From contig JACPVS010000003.1 of assembly GCA_016197365.1 (NCBI GenBank), positions 181,383-245,382 of the forward strand: DNA of 64,000 nt, in the 5' to 3' direction. Origin of the DNA: Mycolicibacterium cosmeticum (GTDB taxonomy: Bacteria; Actinomycetota; Actinomycetes; Mycobacteriales; Mycobacteriaceae). Every line of letters begins with the position of its first letter. Position 1 is the stretch's first letter. The notes beneath the pieces were generated by a model. That model ran no database searches. It saw nothing but the letters and a program-made list of their open reading frames with translations, and was not told the origin of the DNA. Both the position numbers and the translations under genes were made by a program. Below, in pieces: positions 1-8,948 of the stretch.

Positions 1-347
1 TTGACCGCCACGACGACGTACCCGGTGTCGCGGGCCAGGACCCGAGCGGGTTCGTCCACCAGATCCAGGTTGCCGATCACCCATCCGCTGCCGTGCAGCA
101 CGACGATGACGGGTTGCGGCCCGCTCGATCTGGTCGGCCGGTAGATGCGAATGGGCAGGTCCGCGGTCGGTCCGGGAAGGAACCGATGTTCCACCTCTGC
201 CATCGCCGGTGCAGGCCGTTGCAGGTCAAGGTAGGCCAGCGCCGCCAAGCGCGCCTGCGGTACCGACAGCGTGGCGATAGCGGGCGCCGTGGCCGCCGCG
301 GCCAGGTGGGCGCGGGCTTGCGGATGCAGGGCAGATGCCTCGATCAT
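1..347 (-). CDS. alpha/beta hydrolase (HSL-type), 5' part only
   Basis: This minus-strand gene starts at ATG 345-347 and runs off the left edge, so only the first 115 codons are present. The translation reaches the strand VIVVLHGSGWVIGNLD (about residues 85-100), which is the HG-x-x-W oxyanion-hole block of hormone-sensitive-lipase-like esterases. The nucleophile Ser and the His lie outside the window. The ATG overlaps the stop of the upstream MFS gene in an ATGA arrangement, so the two are almost certainly co-translated. A carboxylesterase or lactone/ester hydrolase acting with the transporter is an inference; the substrate cannot be read. Confidence 0.75.
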   Translation of the reverse strand, partial: MIEASALHPQARAHLAAAATAPAIATLSVPQARLAALAYLDLQRPAPAMAEVEHRFLPGPTADLPIRIYRPTRSSGPQPVIVVLHGSGWVIGNLDLVDEPARVLARDTGYVVVAV

Positions 348-1534
348 TGTTGCTCCCCATGGCTATTCGTGAACACCAGCACCGTGCCGATCAGCGCCAT
401 GCCAGCTCCCACCCACACCGGTGACCGCCAACCCAGCCCCAGGGCGATGGTCGCGGCGCCCAGCCCCGAAGCAATCGCATTACCCAGGTTGAATGCCGCA
501 ATGTTGGCCGCTGACGCCATGGTCGGTGCGTCGTGGGCGAAACGCATGACCCGCAGTTGTAGGGCCGGCGTCGCGGCAAACCCGACCAGTCCCATGGCCA
601 CCAGCAGCAGCGCCACCGGTACCCGCCACGACGCGAGCATCCCGTAAGCAATGAGCACGATCGGCAGCAGCACCGACACGGTGCGCAGCGTCCAGGTGAG
701 ATTCCGGTCGGCAGCCCAGCCGCCGACGAAATTGCCGACGAACAAACCGATTCCGAAGAGCACCAGCAGCCACGGCACCGCCGTCGCGCTGTAGCCGGTC
801 ACACGGGTCACCAGCGGCTCGACGTAGATGAAGGCACCGAACACGCCGCCGAACACCATCATGGTCAACAGGATCGACACCATGACCTGGCGGCGGAACA
901 GAACGGCGAAGTGGTTGCCGCCCAACGGCGGTGGCGCCGGCTGCCGGGGCACCAGAGTGGCCACGCCGACGATGGCCAGCACACCCAGGGCGCTGATGAT
1001 CCAGAAGGCACTGCGCCAGCCGAGGTGTTGGCCGACGAAGGTGCCGAACGGCACGCCCAACACGTTGGCCAGGGTCAGCCCGCCGAACATGATCGCGATG
1101 GCCGATGCCTTGCGTTCAGGGGCGACCAGATCTCCGGCGACCACAGCGCCGATGCCGAAGAATCCGCCGTGGCACAGCGCGGTGATGACGCGGCCGAGCA
1201 TGGCGACCCCGAAACCCGCTGCCAGCGCTGTCAATACGTTGCCGGCAACGAATAAGGCCAGCAGCACCAACAACGCCACCTTCGGTGGGCGCCGCGACAA
1301 GGCGGCGGTGACGGTGAACGCGCCCACCACCACGGCCAGGGCGTATCCCCAGATCAACGCGCCCGCGGTGGGCACGGTGACGCGGAGCGCTTCGGCAACG
1401 TCGGTGAGCAGCCCGGCGATGACGAACTCGGTCAGCCCGATACCGAAGCCACCGACAGCCAGGGCGAGCAGGCCGGGGTGTAGCCGGCGCACCGGTGTCC
1501 TGGCATTGTTTTCGGGCAGGGTGGAACTATCCAT
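344..1534 (-). CDS. MFS transporter, DHA1-type (Cmx/AraJ-like) efflux permease
   Basis: The 396-residue protein has the length and the roughly 12 hydrophobic segments expected of a major facilitator superfamily antiporter. The N-terminal helix GGFGIGLTEFVIAGLL and the following loops resemble the drug:H+ antiporters of the AraJ/Cmx group. It lies 54 bp downstream of an XRE-type regulator on the same strand and overlaps the hydrolase behind it by 4 bp. The three probably form one regulated efflux/detoxification unit. Family assignment is firm; a specific drug or sugar substrate cannot be stated. Confidence 0.85.
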   Translation of the reverse strand: MDSSTLPENNARTPVRRLHPGLLALAVGGFGIGLTEFVIAGLLTDVAEALRVTVPTAGALIWGYALAVVVGAFTVTAALSRRPPKVALLVLLALFVAGNVLTALAAGFGVAMLGRVITALCHGGFFGIGAVVAGDLVAPERKASAIAIMFGGLTLANVLGVPFGTFVGQHLGWRSAFWIISALGVLAIVGVATLVPRQPAPPPLGGNHFAVLFRRQVMVSILLTMMVFGGVFGAFIYVEPLVTRVTGYSATAVPWLLVLFGIGLFVGNFVGGWAADRNLTWTLRTVSVLLPIVLIAYGMLASWRVPVALLLVAMGLVGFAATPALQLRVMRFAHDAPTMASAANIAAFNLGNAIASGLGAATIALGLGWRSPVWVGAGMALIGTVLVFTNSHGEQQ

Positions 1535-1588
1535 GGACCCTCTCCTCGGGAGTTGTGTTTGCGGCGCAGCGCTGTTCGCGGCGCGGCG

Positions 1589-2449
1589 CTATTCGGTGAT
1601 GGTGGTGCTGGCCAGTAGGCGCAGCGCAGCCTCGTCGCTGGATCCGGGTTCGGCGTGATGCAACAGCAGCCGGTGGCCGTCGTCTTCGGGAAGGTGCAAG
1701 ATCTGGAATCGCAGGTCGAGCCGCCCGACGACGGGATGGTGGTAGCGCTTGATGCCGTGGGTACACAGCGCCACCGGTTGCGCAGCCCACAGTTGGGCGA
1801 AATCGTCGCTGGCGACGCTCAGGTTCCCGACGAGTCGCGCGAGGTCGTCGTCGGCGACGTAGACGGCGCTGACGTAGCGCAGCGAGGCGACGGCCAGCGT
1901 GGCCTCGGCCTCCCACTCACGATGCAAGGTGCGTGCATGCGCGTCGGTGAACATCATCGCCACCTTGTTCGGCGGCGCACTGCCATAGGGCGCCGCGGGA
2001 TCGAGGTGCGGCGCAAGGAGCGCGTGGCCCAGTCGATTCCAGCCGACGATGTCCTGAAGAGGTGACAGCGCGACGGCAGCGACGTCGGGCATCGCGTCCA
2101 GCAGCGTCACGAACTCCGGACGCAGCCCCGTTCGCCCCGAACGTGCCCGGCTATCCGTCGCCGAAGCCAGCCGCTGCAAGTGCGCCCGCTCGACCTCATC
2201 AAGCCCCAACGCCCGAGCCAGCGCGTCCAGCACCTGACTCGACGGATTGGTGGCCAGGCCCTGCTCGAGGCGCGTGTAGTACGTCAGCGACACCCCGGCC
2301 GCCCCAGCCAACTCCTCGCGGCGCAGCCCGGGTACCCGGCGTGGCCCCAGCCCGCTCAGACCCGGCAACAGCGCGGTGTCAGCGGCCGCACGCCGGCTAC
2401 GCAGAAACTCGGCCAGCTGCTGGCCGCCTGAACCACGTGTGCCCGTCAT
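1589..2449 (-). CDS. XRE-family regulator with MmyB-like ligand-binding domain
   Basis: The 286-residue protein has an N-terminal helix-turn-helix (about residues 10-75; GLRREELAGAAGVSLTYYTR is the recognisable core). A C-terminal domain (about residues 105-280) contains the LGRLDLRFQ-type strand and the HHAEPGS motif seen in the MmyB/MltR-like ligand-binding module. This architecture is abundant in actinobacteria, often next to transporters or oxidoreductases. It is the first gene of the unit that continues into the MFS transporter and hydrolase, so local regulation is likely. The ligand is unknown. Confidence 0.85.
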   Translation of the reverse strand: MTGTRGSGGQQLAEFLRSRRAAADTALLPGLSGLGPRRVPGLRREELAGAAGVSLTYYTRLEQGLATNPSSQVLDALARALGLDEVERAHLQRLASATDSRARSGRTGLRPEFVTLLDAMPDVAAVALSPLQDIVGWNRLGHALLAPHLDPAAPYGSAPPNKVAMMFTDAHARTLHREWEAEATLAVASLRYVSAVYVADDDLARLVGNLSVASDDFAQLWAAQPVALCTHGIKRYHHPVVGRLDLRFQILHLPEDDGHRLLLHHAEPGSSDEAALRLLASTTITE

Positions 2450-2855
2450 GTCTTACATCGTGCGCGACAGGCGACGACCGCGCCTGCCCCTGACAGTGAC
2501 AGGCAGCCAGAGCGCCGAGCGAGAATTTGCTGCCAATATCCTGTGAGGACGGCGCCCCGGGGGCCCACCGGCCGATGAGCAGTGGCAATATTGACATACC
2601 GTGCGCGACTGCACGACCATCGGGCCTCACAGCAGCTAACAATGGTTTGATACGCCGTTCATGTTCAGACGCTAGCTGTTTACCAATCGCTTCACTAGTC
2701 GCCGCACCTCAATGTGCCGTAGAGACAATCACTTCACTCCGAAAGTAAGCCCGGCTGCACAAAACGCTGGAAATTTGCTGAAGGACATGGTGGACTGCTC
2801 CTGCAGCAAATCCAGACTGCATAAGTGCAGCTATGTCTCGAAAAAAGGGGAAGCA
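2450..2855. other. intergenic region between divergent genes
   Basis: This 406-bp stretch separates the XRE regulator (minus) from the exported Lys/Pro-tailed protein (plus). I see no credible gene here. Its right end, which would be the leader of the plus-strand gene, holds two small hairpins: ATTTGCTG at 2773-2780 pairs with CAGCAAAT at 2804-2811, and CTGCA-TAAG-TGCAG occupies 2817-2830. An AAAAGGGGAAGC ribosome-binding stretch sits just before the GTG at 2856. Promoters for both genes must lie here, but I cannot place them confidently. Confidence 0.5.
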
Positions 2856-3803
2856 GTGCACGCTCTGAGTGATGTCCGTGAACGTGTGACACCGGTGGTT
2901 GCGTTGGCCGGTGCGATAGCGATAGCGACAGCGACGGTGGTGAGCTCACCACCCGTGCAACGAGCCGCAGAAAGCACCGTGCAGACTGCCGTGCACGAGG
3001 TGAGATCGGTGCCCCTGCAGCTGACCAGCTCCGTGGACTTCTTCGCGCCGTACTACTACATGCCTGCCGGCCCGATCGGTACGGCCATCACCATTCCACT
3101 CTTCGCGGTGACGTACGTGGCGGATACCCTGGCGAAGACGGTGACCCAAACCCTCATAGACCTCCACGTGGATCCCCGCCTGGCTGAAGTGCCGGCAGTG
3201 GTGTCCAGGGTGGTCTTCACGATCGCCGGCCGGGTGCAGGGCGGTGTGGTCAGCGCACTGGACGGCACCTACGTCTTGGGCAGATTCACTCCCATCCAGG
3301 CCATCAACTTCATCATCGAACCCATCAAAGAGGCCATCGAAGCGTTCGTCGCCGCGGGCAAGAACCTGCTCGATCCGTCACTGGCCGTGGCGGCGACGGC
3401 CAAGGCCGCCGACACGAGCCAGGATGTCGCGTCCCCGACGATCACCACAACGAAGGCGGTGACCTTGTCGACCGCGCAGGCGGACGTCACGCCGACCTCG
3501 TTGCACACGAAGAAGGAACCCGACGCAGTTGCCGCGGCCGAGGTGTCGGATGCGTCCTCCAGCCCAGTGGATGACACCGAGAAATCTGACGCACCGAAGG
3601 TGGATACACCGAAGGCAGATACGGCTACCGCCGATGCGCCCACGGTGAAGAAACCGACATGGAAGAAGCCCACGCTCAAATTGCCGAAGCTGAAGCTGAA
3701 GCTGCCGACGCTCAAATTCCCCGGCTCCGAGAAGGCGACATCGGCTGGTCAGTCCTCCGAGCGCACGACGAAAGACGCTGGCTCAGAGGAATCTTCGAAG
3801 TAG
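2856..3803 (+). CDS. hypothetical exported/membrane-associated protein with Lys/Pro-rich tail
   Basis: I chose GTG 2856 (315 residues) because an AGGGG-type ribosome-binding site lies just upstream and because the N-terminus then begins with a short charged stretch followed by a hydrophobic segment (VVALAGAIAIATATVV, about residues 12-27), like a signal or anchor. An open frame does extend upstream to 2712, but that extension looks non-coding. The middle (about residues 60-190) is moderately hydrophobic and helical. It is followed by an acidic, Thr/Ala/Asp-rich linker with 'DTPKAD'-like repeats. The C-terminus is strongly basic, with repeats such as KKPTWKKPTLKLPKLKLK. Basic tails of this kind in mycobacterial surface proteins can bind polyanions or the envelope, but that is only an analogy. 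I do not recognise the family. Confidence 0.7.
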   Translation: MHALSDVRERVTPVVALAGAIAIATATVVSSPPVQRAAESTVQTAVHEVRSVPLQLTSSVDFFAPYYYMPAGPIGTAITIPLFAVTYVADTLAKTVTQTLIDLHVDPRLAEVPAVVSRVVFTIAGRVQGGVVSALDGTYVLGRFTPIQAINFIIEPIKEAIEAFVAAGKNLLDPSLAVAATAKAADTSQDVASPTITTTKAVTLSTAQADVTPTSLHTKKEPDAVAAAEVSDASSSPVDDTEKSDAPKVDTPKADTATADAPTVKKPTWKKPTLKLPKLKLKLPTLKFPGSEKATSAGQSSERTTKDAGSEESSK

Positions 3804-3813
3804 TTCGTGACCG

Positions 3814-3845
3814 GCTCGGGCGGTGGCTGCGGTCGTCGCCCGAGC
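3814..3845 (+). terminator. hairpin downstream of the Lys/Pro-tailed protein gene
   Basis: A perfect 9-bp stem, GCTCGGGCG (3814-3822) with CGCCCGAGC (3837-3845), is closed by a 14-nt loop and begins 10 bp after the stop codon at 3801-3803. There is no T-run after it. GC-rich hairpins without a U-tract are common at mycobacterial gene ends, so a terminator role is plausible but unproven. Confidence 0.45.
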
Positions 3846-3904
3846 GCACCGCGGTCCGATCGGTGGCCGGCGAGTGACCGCAGCCTGGATGATGGACACC
3901 GGTT

Positions 3905-3952
3905 GTGTGACCCGGGTTACACGGATGAACACCTCCGCAATAGTGTGCACCC
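3905..3952 (+). promoter_or_regulatory. dyad operator plus leaderless-type promoter of the KstD-like operon
   Basis: GTGTGACCCGGGTTACAC at 3905-3922 is an 18-bp dyad (16 of 18 positions symmetric). It ends where a -35 box would lie. TAGTGT at 3941-3946 fits the mycobacterial -10 pattern TANNNT and is 6 nt from the ATG at 3953, so transcription would start at or next to the initiation codon and yield a leaderless mRNA. There is no Shine-Dalgarno sequence before 3953, which agrees. Which regulator binds the dyad is unknown. Confidence 0.55.
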
Positions 3953-5014
3953 ATGACTTCGCTCGTCCCGCCCCCTGCCCGCCTCCGGGTGATCCAATGG
4001 ACCACCGGCAACATCGGCAAACGCTCCCTGCACGCGATCATCGGCCGCGACGATATGGAACTGGTCGGGGTGTACGCGCACGGCGCCGACAAGGTCGGCG
4101 TGGACGCCGCGGACCTGGCCGGCTGGCCGGAGCCGACCGGCGTCACCGCCACCAACGACATCGACGCGCTCATCGCACTGAAACCGGACGCGTGTTGCTA
4201 CAACCCGTTGTGGCCCAACATCGACGAACTGGTGCGCCTACTGGAAGCCGGCGTCAACGTGTGCTCCAGTGCGGCCTGGATCACCGGCGGCAAGCAGACC
4301 CCGGAAGACCGGCATCGTATTGAGAATGCCTGCGCGGCAGGCAATTCCACCATCTTCGGCAGCGGCGCTCACCCCGGCATGACGAACATGGTCGGCATGG
4401 TGCTCTCCGGTTCCTGCGAGCGGGTCGACGAGATCCGGATCACCGAATCGGTCGACTGCTCCACCTACGAGTCGGCGGGTACCCAGTCGGCGATGGGCTT
4501 CGGGCAGGACCCGAACACCCCGGGCCTGGACGAGAGCGTGCGACGGGAGAGTGAGGTGTTCGCCGAATCGGCGGCGATGATGGCCGACGCGATCGGCGCA
4601 CAACTGGACCGGCTGACTTTCGACGTCACCTTCACCGCCGCCACCGATGACACCGACCTGGGTTTCATGCAGATCCCCAAGGGCACCGTCGGCAGCGTGT
4701 ACGGCTACCACCGCGGCTGGGTCGGTGACCGCAACGTCGTCAGCGTCGGCTTCAACTGGACCATGGGCGACCACGTGACACCGCCGAAACCCCTTGAGCA
4801 CGGCCATGTCATCCAGGTGTTCGGCACGCCCAACATGCGCACCGTGCTGCACTGCCTGCCACCGAAGGGCTGGACCGAACCGGGCTTCATGGGGCTGGGC
4901 ATGATCTACACCGCGCTGCCGGTCACCAATGCGGTACCCGCCGTCGTGGCCGCCCCGCCAGGCATCGTGACACTCAAGGATCTGCCGCCGATCACCGGCC
5001 GGTTCGCGAAGTAG
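3953..5014 (+). CDS. DapB-like NAD(P)-binding dehydrogenase (dihydrodipicolinate reductase-like)
   Basis: The 353-residue protein begins with the Rossmann segment RVIQWTTGNIGKRSLHAI (about residues 10-28). It continues with the pattern of the mycobacterial dihydrodipicolinate-reductase-like / 2,4-diaminopentanoate-dehydrogenase-like family: a D-A-CCYNP block near residue 80 and a GAHPGMTNM motif near residue 140. Members are annotated by the N-terminal DapB fold, but they are not the lysine-pathway enzyme and often sit in steroid or lipid catabolic clusters. It starts an operon with the KstD-like gene 9 bp downstream. The substrate is unknown; a ketone or imine reduction is the likely chemistry. 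Confidence 0.8.
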   Translation: MTSLVPPPARLRVIQWTTGNIGKRSLHAIIGRDDMELVGVYAHGADKVGVDAADLAGWPEPTGVTATNDIDALIALKPDACCYNPLWPNIDELVRLLEAGVNVCSSAAWITGGKQTPEDRHRIENACAAGNSTIFGSGAHPGMTNMVGMVLSGSCERVDEIRITESVDCSTYESAGTQSAMGFGQDPNTPGLDESVRRESEVFAESAAMMADAIGAQLDRLTFDVTFTAATDDTDLGFMQIPKGTVGSVYGYHRGWVGDRNVVSVGFNWTMGDHVTPPKPLEHGHVIQVFGTPNMRTVLHCLPPKGWTEPGFMGLGMIYTALPVTNAVPAVVAAPPGIVTLKDLPPITGRFAK

Positions 5015-5023
5015 GGCACGCGC

Positions 5024-6553
5024 ATGTGGGATGAGACCGTCGACGTGGTCGTCGTCGGTTCCGGCGGCGGCATCACCGGCGCTTACACCGCGGCCCGGGA
5101 GGGTCTGTCGGTGGCACTGGTCGAGGCGACCGACAAATTCGGGGGCACCACCGCCTACTCGGGCGGCGGAGGCATGTGGTTCCCGGCCAATCCCGTCCTG
5201 GTCCGCGCCGGGACCGATGACACAATCGAAGACGCCCTCACCTACTTCCACGCCGTCGTCGGCGACCGCACACCCCGCGCGCTACAGGACACCTTCGTCC
5301 GCGGTGGGTCGCGCCTCATCGAATATCTCGAGGAAGACGAGTCCTTCGCGTTCAAGGTGCTGCCCTGGCCCGACTACTTCGGCAGCGCCCCGTGCGCCCG
5401 GGTGGACGGCATGCGCCACATCGTCGCCAGGGCCCTGCCCGCGGCGGCGCTGGGACCGTATGCCGACACGGTGCGCGGGCCGCTCGACCATGAACGCCTC
5501 GGCACGCCGGCACTCGAATATCTCACCGGTGGAAGGGCATTGATCGGCAGGTTCCTCGCCGCGCTGAGCCGGTTCCCCCATGCGACCACCCACCTCGACT
5601 CCCCGTTGACCGAGATCATCACCGACGACGGCGCCGTGACCGGAGTCGTCGTCCAACGCGAAGGGGCGCCCGTGCGCATCGCGGCCCGCCGCGGCGTCAT
5701 CCTGGCTGCGGGCGGCTTCGAGCAGAACGCAGAGATGCGCACCGCGCACGGCGTACCCGGACGCCCTGTCGACACGATGGGCGCCCCGGGCAACACCGGG
5801 TCCGCACACGAGGCGGCCATCCGGATCGGCGCGGCGACCGACCTGATGGATCAGGCTTGGTGGTCCCCCGGTCTTACCCACCCCGACGGCCGCTCGACGT
5901 TCTCCCTGGGCATCACCCGCGGCATCCTCGTCGACTCCGGCGGCCGCCGGTTCGTCAACGAGAGCGCACCGTATGACCGGCAAGGCCGGGTGATCATCGA
6001 CCGGATGCGCACCGGCGCAATGACATTGCCGTTCTGGCTGGTGTACGACGACCGCGATCAGGACGTCCCGCCGGTGCTGTCGACCAGTGTGTCGCTGGTG
6101 GAGTCGCAGCGGTACCGCGACGCAGGGCTGTGGCACACCGCCGACACCCTCGACGAACTGGCCGCCGCGATCGGCCTCCCACCAGACGTCCTCGCCGCCA
6201 CCGTGGCCCGCTTCAACGCACTGGTCGCCGACGGCTCGGACCCCGACTTCGGCCGCGGCGACGAAGCCTATGACCGCACCTTCAGCGGCGGCGAACTCCC
6301 GATGGCACCGATCGACCGGCCGCCGTTCCATGCCGCCGCCTTCGGACTCTCCGACCTGGGCACCAAGGGCGGGCTGGTCACCGACACGCACGCCCGCGTC
6401 CTGGATACCGGCGGACAACCGATACCCGGCCTCTACGCGGCCGGCAACACCATGGCGGCCGTCAGCGGCACCGCCTACCCCGGTGGCGGCAACCCGATCG
6501 GCGCGTCGATGTTGTTCAGCCACCTGGCCGCGCTCCACATGACCACGAGGTGA
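5024..6553 (+). CDS. KstD-like FAD-dependent dehydrogenase / fumarate reductase-type flavoprotein
   Basis: The 509-residue protein has an N-terminal FAD-binding GxGxxG motif (VVVVGSGGGITG, residues 8-19), the partner motif GGTTAYSGGGGMW near residue 40, a second FAD contact (GVILAAGGFEQN) near residue 225, and the C-terminal TAYPGGGNPIGASM block. In 3-ketosteroid dehydrogenases the C-terminal block carries the conserved Tyr and Gly of the active site. Length matches the 3-ketosteroid-delta-1/4-dehydrogenase family. True KstD activity is not certain, because many relatives act on other cyclic ketones. It lies between a DapB-like dehydrogenase and an SDR, which suggests a redox series on a shared, possibly steroid-like, substrate. 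Confidence 0.85.
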   Translation: MWDETVDVVVVGSGGGITGAYTAAREGLSVALVEATDKFGGTTAYSGGGGMWFPANPVLVRAGTDDTIEDALTYFHAVVGDRTPRALQDTFVRGGSRLIEYLEEDESFAFKVLPWPDYFGSAPCARVDGMRHIVARALPAAALGPYADTVRGPLDHERLGTPALEYLTGGRALIGRFLAALSRFPHATTHLDSPLTEIITDDGAVTGVVVQREGAPVRIAARRGVILAAGGFEQNAEMRTAHGVPGRPVDTMGAPGNTGSAHEAAIRIGAATDLMDQAWWSPGLTHPDGRSTFSLGITRGILVDSGGRRFVNESAPYDRQGRVIIDRMRTGAMTLPFWLVYDDRDQDVPPVLSTSVSLVESQRYRDAGLWHTADTLDELAAAIGLPPDVLAATVARFNALVADGSDPDFGRGDEAYDRTFSGGELPMAPIDRPPFHAAAFGLSDLGTKGGLVTDTHARVLDTGGQPIPGLYAAGNTMAAVSGTAYPGGGNPIGASMLFSHLAALHMTTR

Positions 6554-6561
6554 CCCACACC

Positions 6562-7365
6562 ATGAGTGCCCATCGCTATACCGACCGCCGCGTCCTGATC
6601 ACCGGGGGTGGGTCCGGCATCGGGCAGGCCACCGTCCTGCGCCTCCTCGACGAGGGCGGTCGCGTGGTCGCTGCCGATGTCAGCGACGCGGGGCTCAAGG
6701 ACACGGTCGCCAAGGCCGCCGGTCACCTCGATCGGCTGGACACCGTGCTCATCGACGTCGGTGACGAGGACTCCGTCCGCAGTGCTGTCGCCACGGCGAT
6801 CGAGCGCCTCGGTGGTCTGGACACCCTGATCAACGCGGCGGGCATCCTGCGGTCGGCGCACTTCGCCGAGATGTCGCTCGCCGACTTCGAGCAGGTGTTG
6901 CGGGTCAACCTGATCGGCACGTTCCTGGTAACCCGCGAGGCCATTCCCGCTCTGCGCCTTGGCAATGCGGCGGCGGTGGTGAACTTCAGTTCGACCTCGG
7001 CCAGCTTCGCCCACCCCTACATGGCGGCGTATGCCGCGTCGAAAGGCGGCGTCCAAGCGATGACGCACGCACTGGCCTTGGAGTTCAGTCAGGCCCGGAT
7101 CCGGTTCAACTGCGTACAGCCGGGGTCGGTGTCGTCCGGGATGACCGACGGGGTCGGCGAGTCGAGGCAGAGCGTCGGCCCGGGCCTGCCTGCGGACATG
7201 GATTTCACGCTGCTCGGCAAGATCCGCTCCGTGCTGCCCACCGAAGACGGCGCGATGTTCGCCAAGCCGGACGCCGTCGCCGCGGTGGTGGCGATGCTCG
7301 GCTCACCCGAAGCCTCGTGGGTCACCGGCACCGAGGTGCGCGTCGACGGCGGCACCCACATGTGA
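6562..7365 (+). CDS. short-chain dehydrogenase/reductase (SDR)
   Basis: I chose ATG 6562 because a near-perfect Shine-Dalgarno, GAGGTGA at 6547-6553, precedes it by 8 nt and is built into the end of the upstream gene. A GTG at 6550 is possible but has no such site. The 267-residue product has the classical SDR signature: the cofactor loop TGGGSGIG (about residues 14-21), NAAG (about 92), catalytic Ser near 144 and the Y-x-x-x-K pair near 157/161, and a GGTHM C-terminus. It is the last gene of the operon and ends with no spacer against the convergent degV stop codon. Oxidation or reduction of a hydroxyl group on the KstD-like enzyme's substrate is an inference. Confidence 0.88.
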   Translation: MSAHRYTDRRVLITGGGSGIGQATVLRLLDEGGRVVAADVSDAGLKDTVAKAAGHLDRLDTVLIDVGDEDSVRSAVATAIERLGGLDTLINAAGILRSAHFAEMSLADFEQVLRVNLIGTFLVTREAIPALRLGNAAAVVNFSSTSASFAHPYMAAYAASKGGVQAMTHALALEFSQARIRFNCVQPGSVSSGMTDGVGESRQSVGPGLPADMDFTLLGKIRSVLPTEDGAMFAKPDAVAAVVAMLGSPEASWVTGTEVRVDGGTHM

Positions 7366-8202
7366 CTACTCGGCGAGGCTGATGCACGCCCCGACGGCAC
7401 CGCCGCCGACGTGCACACCCAGCACCGGACCCATCTCGGTGACCGTCAGCGACTCGATCTGCGGCAGTCGCGCGGTCAGCGCCGCGCCGAGTTCGGCCGC
7501 GTCGTCGTGATTGTCCACGTGGTGCACCGCGATGGACGCGCCGCGCTCCCCCACCACCTCGACGATCGAATCCACCATCGCCGCATGGGCTTTCGACACG
7601 GTCCTGATCCGCTGGGCCAGCACCAGCCGGCCGTCGATGTCCAGGCGCAGCAGCGGCTTCAGAGACAGTGCGGTGCCCAGCCAGGACACCGTGGTGCCGA
7701 TCCGGCCGGACCGGCGCAGGTTGTCCAGCCGGTGCACCACGATGAACACATGCCCGCGCGGCACCGCGGCCCGCGCGGCCGCCTCCACGTCGTCCAACTC
7801 GGCGCCGGTCGCCGCCGCCCGCGCCGCCGCGAGCGCGACGAAGCCGATGCCCATGGCCGCGGATCGTGAATTCACCACGCGGACAGCGGATCCGAATTCC
7901 CTGGCCACCCCGGCCGCGGTGCTGAAGGTGCCCGACAACGCTGCGGAAATGTGCACGGCGACGACGCCGTCACCGTCGCTGTCCACCAGTGCCTGCCGGT
8001 AGGCATCGGACAGATCCGCCGGCGACGCACCGGAGGTGGTCACCTGATTGCGGTCCTGGATGTCCTTGGACATCGGATCGATACCGTCACGCAGATCGGC
8101 CCCCCCGACCAGCACGTGCAGCGGCACCTGACGGATGGACCAGCGCTGCAAGTCCTCATCGCTCAGCCGCGCCGACGAATCGGTCACCACCTGAACCGTC
8201 AT
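7366..8202 (-). CDS. DegV family fatty-acid-binding protein
   Basis: The 278-residue protein starts at ATG 8202, in the ATGA overlap with the stop of octT. It shows the DegV signature: VVTDSSARL at the N-terminus, the [10 protein letters not shown] segment that contacts the fatty-acid carboxylate (about residues 65-75), [10 protein letters not shown] near residue 100, and an [14 protein letters not shown] block near 165. DegV proteins bind a long-chain fatty acid; in Firmicutes the FakB members hand it to a kinase. Here it is the last gene of the nadD operon, directly behind an octanoyltransferase, which suggests acyl delivery (inference). It corresponds to the Rv2417c position. Confidence 0.9.
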   Translation of the reverse strand: MTVQVVTDSSARLSDEDLQRWSIRQVPLHVLVGGADLRDGIDPMSKDIQDRNQVTTSGASPADLSDAYRQALVDSDGDGVVAVHISAALSGTFSTAAGVAREFGSAVRVVNSRSAAMGIGFVALAAARAAATGAELDDVEAAARAAVPRGHVFIVVHRLDNLRRSGRIGTTVSWLGTALSLKPLLRLDIDGRLVLAQRIRTVSKAHAAMVDSIVEVVGERGASIAVHHVDNHDDAAELGAALTARLPQIESLTVTEMGPVLGVHVGGGAVGACISLAE

Positions 8203-8948
8203 GAGCCCGCGCGGTAATCCGGTTGATAGGCACCGGCTTCGGCGAGCCCTTTGAGCATCAGATCGGCGACGGCGGCGTGCGCCTCGAAGTTCCAGTGGAT
8301 CCCGTCGGGGTTGCCCTGCCCGCTGAGCACATACTCGCCCACCGCTGCCTTCAGGTCGACGATCGGGACCTGCTTGGCCTCGCCCCACGCGGTGATCGCA
8401 TCCGCGGTGGCATCGCGCCACCGGTGCGAGTGCCCGTAGGTTTCGGCGATGTGGACCGACGGCACGGTGGCCACAAAAGGGATGCCGGGCCGGTTGAAAT
8501 CGATGGCGGCCCTGGTCTGTTCGAGGTAGTCGACACTGAGGTGCGCAGGCAGCGCGGGGCGGGCCACCGGGGACAGCCGCGGCTGCAGCCAGCCGTAACC
8601 GTCCCGGGCCCAGCGTCGCAGCCACGACGGGCGCACATAGCGGATCAGTTCGCGCAGCGCGGTCGGCAGCGGCGACGGCAACGAATCCATCCCCGATGTC
8701 GCGAAGATGACTGCTCCCGCACGCGGCAGCGCGGCCCAGGATCGCGGATCCTGCGTGGCCGCCCACCACACGTCGCGGCAGGTCCAGCCGATCCGGCCGA
8801 TCAGTTCCAGGTCCCAACCGAGTTGATCGGCAACGAGATTGGGCCAGATGCGTGGATCGTCGGACGGCAGGCCACCGGTCGGGCCGTAGTACGAAAGCGA
8901 ATCGCAGAAGACCAGCAGCGTTTGCCTGCGTGGCACGTCAGAGGACAT
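8199..8948 (-). CDS. octT: SGNH-fold octanoyltransferase OctT of methylglucose lipopolysaccharide synthesis
   Basis: The 249-residue protein (start ATG 8948) matches the size and position of Rv2418c, which is known to octanoylate glucosyl-/diglucosylglycerate in early assembly of the polymethylated glucose lipopolysaccharide. It has an SGNH-hydrolase layout: nucleophile block FCDSLSYYG near residue 14 and the C-terminal catalytic pair in DGIHWN near residue 219. It overlaps gpgP by 11 bp and degV by 4 bp. The neighbouring phosphatase gpgP supplies the dephosphorylated glucosylglycerate acceptor, so context and sequence agree. Confidence 0.85.
   Translation of the reverse strand: MSSDVPRRQTLLVFCDSLSYYGPTGGLPSDDPRIWPNLVADQLGWDLELIGRIGWTCRDVWWAATQDPRSWAALPRAGAVIFATSGMDSLPSPLPTALRELIRYVRPSWLRRWARDGYGWLQPRLSPVARPALPAHLSVDYLEQTRAAIDFNRPGIPFVATVPSVHIAETYGHSHRWRDATADAITAWGEAKQVPIVDLKAAVGEYVLSGQGNPDGIHWNFEAHAAVADLMLKGLAEAGAYQPDYRAGS

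Noticed and set aside
4238..5251. Antisense frames over the DapB-like and KstD-like genes
   Set aside because: They lack motifs and start sites; the plus-strand products are clearly homologous to known families.
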